Shown piece after piece: positions 58,531-64,000 of a DNA stretch of 64,000 nt (within the stretch, counting starts at the first letter, position 1; each line of letters starts with the position of its first letter). The DNA comes from Pseudoduganella violaceinigra DSM 15887 (GTDB lineage: Bacteria; Pseudomonadota; Gammaproteobacteria; Burkholderiales; Burkholderiaceae_D). A program made the position numbers and the translations under genes. The notes beneath the pieces were generated by a model. That model saw nothing but the letters and a program-made list of their open reading frames with translations. It had not been told where the DNA came from and made no database searches. The stretch is from positions 606,331 to 670,330 of the forward strand of contig NZ_AUDI01000001.1 in the NCBI RefSeq assembly GCF_000425385.1. Direction: 5' to 3'.

Positions 58531-59502
58531 ATGACTTTCGAAGATCTCCACCTGGGTTCCATCCTCGTCTCCACCGTGCGCAATGCGCCGGTGCTGATTT
58601 TCGCCGCCATGGCCGGCCTGTTCGCCGAACGCTCCGGCGTGATCGACATCGGCCTGGAAGGCAAGATCCTGGCCTCCGCCTTCGTATCGGCAGCCGTGGC
58701 TTTCGTCACCAAAAATCCATGGTTAGGCATCCTGGCCGGCATGGGCGTATCCGTTGCACTGGCCCTGCTGCAAGGCTTTGTCGCCATCACCCAGAAGGGC
58801 AACCAGCTGGTGGGCGGCATCGCGATCAACATCGCCATGAGCGGCCTGACCTTCGTGGTCGCGCAGTACTTCTTCCAGCAAGGCGGCCGCACCCCCGACC
58901 TGGGCGAAGCGCGCCTGTTCGACGTCGTGCTGCCGGGCAGCGCCGCGGTGGCAGACATCCCCTTCCTCGGCTGGTTCTATACCAGGCTGATTGGCGGCCA
59001 TTCGGTGCTTGTGTACGTCGCCTTCCTGCTGGTGCCGCTGGTCCACTGGTTCCTGTACCACTCGCGCTTCGGCCTGCGCCTGCGCGCCTGCGGCGAGAAC
59101 CCGCACGCCGCCGATGCGGCCGGCGTCTCGGTTGAACGCACCCGCTACAGCGCCATGCTGATCGCAGGCGTGCTGTGCTCGTTCTCCGGCGCCTACCTGG
59201 CGATCGTGCAATCGGGCTTCTTCCTGCGCGACATGTCCGCCGGTGCCGGCTACCTGGCGCTGACCGCCATGGTGTTCGGCAACTGGCGGCCGGTATACAC
59301 CTTCCTCGGCTGCCTGATGTTCGGCTTCTTCGGTGCAGTGCAGATCCAGCTGGAAGGCGTAGACCTGCCGGTAATCGGCCGCATCCCGGGTGCCCTGATC
59401 CAGATGGTGCCGTACCTCGTGACCGTGATCGTACTGGCCGGCCTGATGGCCAAGTCGGTGGCCCCGAAAGCGATCGGCATCCCCTTCGTCAAGTCACGTT
59501 AA
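58531..59502 (+). CDS. Nucleoside ABC transporter permease 2
   Basis: The 323-residue partner permease (NupQ-like, BPD_transp_2) has FAERSGVIDIGLEGKILASAF, QLVGGIAINIAMSGLTFVVAQYF and LRLRACGENPHAADAAGVSVE, plus about eight to ten helices. GVIDIGLEG is the counterpart of the GLFNIGAEG loop in the first permease. It ends the transporter operon, followed by a strong terminator. Confidence 0.93.
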   Translation: MTFEDLHLGSILVSTVRNAPVLIFAAMAGLFAERSGVIDIGLEGKILASAFVSAAVAFVTKNPWLGILAGMGVSVALALLQGFVAITQKGNQLVGGIAINIAMSGLTFVVAQYFFQQGGRTPDLGEARLFDVVLPGSAAVADIPFLGWFYTRLIGGHSVLVYVAFLLVPLVHWFLYHSRFGLRLRACGENPHAADAAGVSVERTRYSAMLIAGVLCSFSGAYLAIVQSGFFLRDMSAGAGYLALTAMVFGNWRPVYTFLGCLMFGFFGAVQIQLEGVDLPVIGRIPGALIQMVPYLVTVIVLAGLMAKSVAPKAIGIPFVKSR

Positions 59503-59526
59503 ACACAAAAGCACCGGCATTCACGC

Positions 59527-59551
59527 AAAAACCCGCTTCGGCGGGTTTTTT
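59527..59551 (+). terminator. Intrinsic terminator of the nucleoside transporter operon
   Basis: AAAAACCCGC and GCGGGTTTTT enclose a TTCG tetraloop and are followed by further T residues. It lies 25 bp after the last permease stop. Confidence 0.92.
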
Positions 59552-59583
59552 GTTTTATATTTCATGGTGCAAGGAGCTCCGCC

Positions 59584-60453
59584 ATGATCCGACGACTGTT
59601 GCAGGTCCTGCTATATTGCCTGTGCTTTAACGCGCAGTCGGCGGACATTCGGCTCGTCTATCCCCGCTACTTCACCATCCACGACAGCAGCCTCGAATTC
59701 GACTGGATCGTGCTGCGCGCCGCCATGGAAAAGACCGCCGCCAAGTTCGGGCCTTACCAGGTTTCCGCTTCCAGCGAGCCCCTTTCCGTGGCGCGCCTGC
59801 TGCAGGAAATGTCGCGCCCCGACGGCAGCATCAACATCTTTGCCCGCGCAACCGATCTTGACCTGGAGAAGAAATTCAATCCGATCCGCATCCCCATCGA
59901 CCGCGGCTTGATGGGGATGCGCCTGCTGATGGTCCGCCAGGCCGACTTGCCGCGCTTTGCCGCCGTGCGCACACTGGACGACCTGAAGCGGCTAAGCGCC
60001 GGCCAGGGCAAGGCCTGGATCGATACCCAGGTACTCAAGGCGGCCGGGATCACCGTGGTTGAAGCGCCGCGGGCGGATGCCCTGTATGCCATGCTGGAAG
60101 CGCGACGCTTCGACTTTTTCCCGCGTGCCCTGGACGAGGCGCCGCGCGAGCTCGATGCGCTGGCCAAGTCCCGCCCCGGCATCGTGATTGAGCCCACCCT
60201 GATGCTGCGCTACCCCCTGCCGCGCTACTTCTTTGTACGGCGCGACACGGAGGGCGACAAGCTTGCCGAGCGCATCAAAGCGGGCATGGAGATGATGTTG
60301 CGCGACGGCACCCTGGCCGCCCTGTTCCGCCAGTACGAAGGCCCGCTTGTCGAGCGCGCCCGGATCGGCAAACGCCGCATCATCGATTTGCTAAATCCGG
60401 CCCTGCCGCCGGAGACGCCGCTTCAGCGCAGCGAATTGTGGTTCAGGCCTTAG
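59584..60453 (+). CDS. Periplasmic solute-binding-protein-like protein (family 3 type)
   Basis: The 289-residue protein has a signal peptide (MIRRLLQVLLYCLCFNAQSA) and a bilobal binding-protein-like fold: IRLVYPRYFTIHDSSLEFDW, VRTLDDLKRLSAGQGKAWID, LYAMLEARRFDFFPRAL and a C-terminal MMLRDGTLAALFRQYEGPLV. This recalls family 3 extracellular binding proteins without a transporter nearby, so it may act as a sensor or orphan receptor. A MITE-like element has inserted exactly at its TAG stop without changing it. Confidence 0.72.
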   Translation: MIRRLLQVLLYCLCFNAQSADIRLVYPRYFTIHDSSLEFDWIVLRAAMEKTAAKFGPYQVSASSEPLSVARLLQEMSRPDGSINIFARATDLDLEKKFNPIRIPIDRGLMGMRLLMVRQADLPRFAAVRTLDDLKRLSAGQGKAWIDTQVLKAAGITVVEAPRADALYAMLEARRFDFFPRALDEAPRELDALAKSRPGIVIEPTLMLRYPLPRYFFVRRDTEGDKLAERIKAGMEMMLRDGTLAALFRQYEGPLVERARIGKRRIIDLLNPALPPETPLQRSELWFRP

Positions 60454-60553
60454 AGGCTGTTTCAAAATGGGCGTGGCTAGGCGCAGCGACGAAGGCAGTG
60501 CGCTTGCACGGCAAGGAGCTGCAACAACGCCATGGCCATTTTGAAACGGCCTC
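60453..60553. mobile_element. 101-bp MITE-like element, copy 2 (inverted relative to copy 1)
   Basis: This 101-bp element is the reverse complement of 11760-11860 with two differences. It starts GAGGCTGTTTCAAAATGG, ends CCATTTTGAAACGGCCTC, and is flanked by TTA at 60450-60452 and 60554-60556. It separates the binding-protein gene from the convergent PEP-CTERM gene and supplies the last 24 or so codons of the latter's reading frame. Confidence 0.87.
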
Positions 60554-61099
60554 TTAGCCTGCGCCGGCTCCAGCCGGCCAGCGTCGCCAATCCCCCCAGC
60601 AGCATCACCGCACTAGCCGGTTCCGGCACCGGCAACGGTGCTGGCAGGATTTCATAGATAGTCAGGTCAGTCCAGTACAAGTCGCGCTGCCATTCATTCA
60701 TCCCGTAACTCCATTCCGAATAACGGTCGCCGGTACGCAGCCCTGCCCCCAGCCAGAAAATGCTTCGTCATTCCCCCACCACTGCGCGTCGATCGTCAAA
60801 CGCCCGGTCATGACATATTGAAATTTGAAGGCGTCGATCTGGCAGCGGAAATACGGGTCGCTAAGGCTCAGGCATCCATCCAGATATTGGCGCCCCTGGA
60901 TGACAAGCGAGGTCAATTCTGGCAAAGAATAATAGCCATCCCCGTTAAGGTCCTTCCCGCTGAAACTTCCATCCACACGCGCGTCGTGCTGAAAGACGCC
61001 ATTCTCATTGAATCCCGTGTAGCTGAATTGCCAGTCTTCAGCACGGGCAGCACCTACAGCGCAGGCGAATGCCAACGCCAGAACAAGTTTGCAAGCCAT
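60477..61099 (-). pseudogene. PEP-CTERM sorting-signal protein, frameshifted
   Basis: The first frame (61099-60698) encodes a signal peptide (MACKLVLALAFACAVGAARA) and a beta-type mature region with DLNGDGYYSL, then ends prematurely after GWGQGC. Shifting by one base at a run of five G (plus-strand C-run 60746-60750) restores GAGLRTGDRYSEW, which joins the second frame NEWQRDLYWTDL and the C-terminal VPEPASAVMLLGGLATLAGW-SRRR, a PEP-CTERM signal. One extra G in the run would mend the gene, so this is either a real one-base deletion or a sequencing error. After SRRR the frame continues into the inserted MITE. The intact protein would be exported and sorted by an exosortase. Confidence 0.8.
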
Positions 61100-61195
61100 G
61101 ATGTCCTCCTTCGCAAGAAGTGGACTTTGATGCTAGCAGCAAGCCCGCAAAGATCGGACTCGTCCAGTCTGTCGTGCGCAACAACGCGGAAGGCT

Positions 61196-61221
61196 GCCAG
61201 GCCCTGAAGGAAGGGCCTGGC
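61196..61221. terminator. Stem-loop after the S1/P1 nuclease gene
   Basis: GCCAGGCCCT and AGGGCCTGGC form a perfect 10-bp stem with a six-base loop, 14 bp beyond the nuclease stop on the minus strand. No T-run follows, so it may be a factor-dependent end or mRNA-stabilising stem. Confidence 0.5.
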
Positions 61222-61234
61222 ATGGCTTAAAGCA

Positions 61235-62257
61235 TCAAGGCCAGATCTTCTGCAGCAGGCCGGCCAGGTTGTAGCCGCCCTTGATCAGCTGTTCGCGCGC
61301 GATCGCGGACGAAGGCACCGGGTAGTTGTCCGGCACCGTCATCGCCCACACGGTGTAGGAAGCGCCGTTGCGGCTGGTCTGCTTGCTGGCCACACCGACC
61401 TTCACGTCGGCGTAGGCCTGCTTGGAAACTGCCAGCGAATCGTTGGCCCACTGTACCGGCCAGGTGCCGGCGTCGCCCTTCGGCAGGGTGATGGCCGGCT
61501 TGCCATCGATGGCCCATTGCGAGAACTTGTCGACGGTGCGCATGCTGCTGCGGCGCATGGCGTAGTCGACCACGGTGGTGTCCCAGTAGGAGTGGAAAGG
61601 CTTGGTCGGGTACTTGGCCTTTTCCTCTTCGCCCGGCGGGATGGTCTTGGCGCTGGCAGCCGCCAGTGCCGCTTCATCCATCTGCAGGTTGTTGCCGCCG
61701 CGCGAGTCGAAGATGTTCAGCGAGTCGACTTCCTTTTCGGTCTGCGGCACGACGAACTTGCCGTCCTTGTCGACGAAGGCCGCGCCCACGTGCAGCGGCT
61801 GATGGATGTCGCCGGCCAGGTGGGTCAGGATCAGCAGCGCCTGGCGCTTGGTGAACTTGCCGTCGCCCTTGTCCTGCAGGGTGGCGATGCATTGCTGCAG
61901 GGTCTGCACCACGTCATGCTCGGACGTGCCCACGCCATGCAGGCGGTATTCATTCAGCTGGAACGGCACATCGGTGTAATGGTATTCGGTGTGGTCCGGG
62001 TGTGCGGCCACGTAGTCGTTCATTTCCTGGCTTTGCGGGCCGCAGAAAGTGCCCTTCACGCAGTCGGCCCAGTTGGCGACCTTTTCCAGGCTCTCGCCCG
62101 GCAGCAGCAGTGCGTTGACCTGCTTCTCGGCGTTGCTGCCCTTAATCAGGTTATCGGCGATCGCGCCCACGATGCGGTGACCGGCATTGCCCCAGGCCAG
62201 CGCGTTGGTGGACAGGAAAGCGCCGGACAGCGCGGCGATCAGTGCGAGTTTCTTCAT
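61235..62257 (-). CDS. S1/P1-type nuclease, secreted
   Basis: The 340-residue enzyme has a signal peptide (MKKLALIAALSGAFLSTNALA) whose predicted cleavage leaves Trp as residue 1 of the mature protein, a zinc ligand in this family (WGNAGHRIVGAIAD). Further ligands lie in HLAGDIHQPLHVG and in RGGNNLQ. S1/P1 nucleases cut single-stranded DNA and RNA and can remove 3'-phosphates from nucleotides. It overlaps the phospholipase D gene by four bases, forming an operon with that and a 5'-nucleotidase. Confidence 0.93.
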   Translation of the reverse strand: MKKLALIAALSGAFLSTNALAWGNAGHRIVGAIADNLIKGSNAEKQVNALLLPGESLEKVANWADCVKGTFCGPQSQEMNDYVAAHPDHTEYHYTDVPFQLNEYRLHGVGTSEHDVVQTLQQCIATLQDKGDGKFTKRQALLILTHLAGDIHQPLHVGAAFVDKDGKFVVPQTEKEVDSLNIFDSRGGNNLQMDEAALAAASAKTIPPGEEEKAKYPTKPFHSYWDTTVVDYAMRRSSMRTVDKFSQWAIDGKPAITLPKGDAGTWPVQWANDSLAVSKQAYADVKVGVASKQTSRNGASYTVWAMTVPDNYPVPSSAIAREQLIKGGYNLAGLLQKIWP

Positions 62258-63495
62258 TCTTCTTTGCCTTTAATCGGTTTCGGGTATTCCTTGTTGAAGT
62301 CCAGCGGCGCCGCGTATTGCGAGCCCCATGCCTGCTCCTGCAGCGCATACAGGCGCTTGGCCATGTCTTCGTTGCGCATCACGACTTCCATATTGCGCGA
62401 CAGGTCGAAGTAGCCGCCGGCCCAGTTGCTGGTGCCGACCCACGCCAGCTTGCCGTCGATGACCAGGGTCTTGCTGTGCCACACGCGGGCAAACGGAATG
62501 AAGCCGGTGGAAGCTTTCGGTATCGTCACGATGCGCACTTCCACATTCGGCAGGATGGCCAGCGATTTCAGGTAATGGATGGCCGGTTTTTCCAGGTTCC
62601 AGTTCGACACCAGCAGCTTGACCTTGACGCCGCGCGCGGCGGCCGCGCGCAGGGCGTTGTCGACCACGGCGTAGTAAGGGCGGGTGCCGTTCGGGCCATA
62701 GCTCAGGGGCGCGTAATCCAGCATCGAGACGCGGATCTCCTCGTTCGCCTCGGCCAGCAAGGCCGGCAGCACGGCTTCGGAATCCGGCACGCCGGCCGGG
62801 TTGTAGCCGCCGGGGCTGGCGATCAGGAAGTTGGCCTCCTTGGGCAGCGCCACCGCTGCGGCATGGGCCAGGATGGCGGCTTTGGGCTGCAGCGCTGCGA
62901 CGGTCTTGCCGGCGGCGAGCATCGCTTGCGCGGCCCAGTCCTGCTCGAAGATCGCCTGCACCTGGCCGACGATCTTGGCGTCGTTGATGCGCAGGCCGGT
63001 TTCGTGGATATGCGTGAAGGCGCGCCAGTCGAAATTCTGGCTGCCGATGAAGGCCGCTTCGCGGTCCACCGTCATGTATTTGGCGTGGATGATGCCGTTG
63101 CCGGTCAGCTGGCTGACGTCCAGCACCCGCATGTCCAGGTTGGGGATGGCGCGCAGGCGTTCCACGGTCGACTTCTCGGACAGGCCGTTGACGCCCTTCT
63201 TATCGATCAGGAAGCGGATTTTCACGCCGCGCCTGCCGGCCGCCTCCAATCGTTCGATCACTTTCTCGAACGGCGCGCCCGGCACGCTGGCCACGTAGAA
63301 CTGGCCGATGCAGATTTCGGATTTCGCATTGTCGAACAGCTCGGTCCAGACTTCCAGCGGGCCGCGCAGGTCATCGCTTGTCAGCGTGGTTTCGACCGGC
63401 GCGGTCTGCACCAGTTCAAAGCCGGGAATGCGGAAAGCCGCATGGGCGCTGGTGAAACATGCCGCCAGTGCGGTGGCGAGGAGATAACGGCGCAT
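62254..63495 (-). CDS. Phospholipase D-family protein, exported
   Basis: The 413-residue protein has a signal peptide (MRRYLLATALAACFTSAHA) and two HKD motifs: HAKYMTVDREAAFIGSQNFD and HSKTLVIDGKLAWVGTSNW. PLD-family enzymes include nucleases, lipid hydrolases and transphosphatidylases. In an operon with an S1/P1 nuclease and a 5'-nucleotidase, a nuclease/phosphodiesterase role is as likely as lipid hydrolysis. I took the ATG at 63495, where the signal peptide begins, 13 bp after the upstream stop. Confidence 0.88.
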   Translation of the reverse strand: MRRYLLATALAACFTSAHAAFRIPGFELVQTAPVETTLTSDDLRGPLEVWTELFDNAKSEICIGQFYVASVPGAPFEKVIERLEAAGRRGVKIRFLIDKKGVNGLSEKSTVERLRAIPNLDMRVLDVSQLTGNGIIHAKYMTVDREAAFIGSQNFDWRAFTHIHETGLRINDAKIVGQVQAIFEQDWAAQAMLAAGKTVAALQPKAAILAHAAAVALPKEANFLIASPGGYNPAGVPDSEAVLPALLAEANEEIRVSMLDYAPLSYGPNGTRPYYAVVDNALRAAAARGVKVKLLVSNWNLEKPAIHYLKSLAILPNVEVRIVTIPKASTGFIPFARVWHSKTLVIDGKLAWVGTSNWAGGYFDLSRNMEVVMRNEDMAKRLYALQEQAWGSQYAAPLDFNKEYPKPIKGKEE

Positions 63496-63508
63496 GGCCT
63501 TCCTTTCT

Positions 63509-64000
63509 TTACTTGATGCGGATGATGCGCGGCACGGCGCCGAAAGTGCCGGCCGGTTTATTGTCCTGCTCCAGGCGCACCAGGTAGCTGCGCAGCGAAT
63601 CGACATCGCGCACGCCGGTTGGCGCCTGCTTGCTGCCCTGGCGGAAAGTCACGAAGCCGTCGTTGCCTTCGGCCAGGAAGTTGTACACCGCCACGCGGTA
63701 GCTGGCGCCATCATCGATCGCGGCCCCGTTCAGCTTGACGCTATCGCGCACGATGCGCTGGCCTTTCGGCTTGCGCGTATCCCAGGCATAGCTGAAGCCT
63801 TCCGATACCTGCAGCACGCCGCGTTTTTCGGGTTCATTGCCATCCCACTGCCCTTCCAGCAATGCGACGATCTGCGCGCCGGTCATATTCATCACGACGA
63901 TCTCGTTCCCGAACGGCAGCACGGCCTGGGTCTGCGCCGCATTCGCCACATTGCCGGCGCCGGCGTCGAGCGCCGTGCGGATGCCGCCGGTGTTGGTGAA
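63509..64000 (-). CDS. 5'-nucleotidase family protein, C-terminal part (truncated by window edge)
   Basis: The reading frame is open to the window edge and starts mid-protein with FTNTGGIRTALDAGAGN, the substrate-binding NxGGIR-type motif of the 5'-nucleotidase C-terminal domain. It continues with LPFGNEIVVMNMTGAQIVALLEG and YNFLAEGNDGFVTFR and ends at 63509. UshA-type enzymes hydrolyse extracellular nucleotides to nucleosides plus phosphate. It is upstream of and co-directional with the PLD and S1/P1 nuclease genes. Confidence 0.9.
   Translation of the reverse strand, partial: FTNTGGIRTALDAGAGNVANAAQTQAVLPFGNEIVVMNMTGAQIVALLEGQWDGNEPEKRGVLQVSEGFSYAWDTRKPKGQRIVRDSVKLNGAAIDDGASYRVAVYNFLAEGNDGFVTFRQGSKQAPTGVRDVDSLRSYLVRLEQDNKPAGTFGAVPRIIRIK

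Overview
The window is a GC-rich chromosomal segment with no plasmid, phage or CRISPR signature. Its gene families, a PEP-CTERM sorting tail, a MocR-type and a RutR-type regulator, and short palindromic spacers suggest a betaproteobacterium of the order Burkholderiales, most likely an Oxalobacteraceae of the Massilia/Duganella type. That placement is inferred from gene content, not from a marker gene.

The main theme is use of nucleic acids and nucleobases. On the left lie a fused OHCU decarboxylase/allantoate amidohydrolase (266-2023, purine/ureide catabolism), a small XRE/membrane-protein pair, and a TetR-controlled beta-oxidation-type cluster (2737-9027). Next comes an eight-gene minus-strand operon (21550 down to 10511) that holds the whole reductive pyrimidine route: beta-alanine:pyruvate aminotransferase, alanine dehydrogenase, (methyl)malonate-semialdehyde dehydrogenase, PreT, PreA, an NCS1 permease, dihydropyrimidinase and an N-carbamoyl-beta-alanine amidohydrolase. 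A MocR-type regulator and a RutR-like TetR regulator are transcribed divergently from it.

From about 23.9 to 35.4 kb there is mixed housekeeping and accessory content: secreted hypotheticals, a GAF-GGDEF protein with a degenerate active site, VOC and NTF2-like proteins, a J-like/TonB-C fusion, a LytS/LytTR two-component pair with a small membrane protein, a Tat-exported phospholipase C and an LprI-like protein.

The right half returns to nucleosides. A minus-strand salvage operon runs punA-deoB-deoC-aldehyde dehydrogenase-deoA-cdd-deaminase (44164 down to 35405). It is divergent from psuK-psuG-lysR (44387-47310). A DUF969-DUF979-pyroglutamyl peptidase-S9 peptidase operon follows. Then a TonB-dependent receptor (52164-54440) stands divergent from a BMP-type nucleoside ABC transporter (54832-59502). 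At the right edge a 5'-nucleotidase, a phospholipase D-family protein and an S1/P1 nuclease form one operon (64000 down to 61235).

The most notable observation is a 40-bp sequence, 36/40 identical, placed at the centre of both the punA/psuK and the TonB-receptor/bmpA divergent regions. It carries matching promoter-like elements pointing outward in both directions. It predicts one regulon joining outer-membrane uptake, inner-membrane uptake and phosphorolysis of nucleosides and pseudouridine. Other points of interest are two near-identical 101-bp MITE-like elements with TTA duplications (one sitting exactly at a stop codon inside the pyrimidine operon), a family of ACCGGT-bounded palindromic spacers within the minus-strand operons, and a PEP-CTERM gene broken by a one-base shift.
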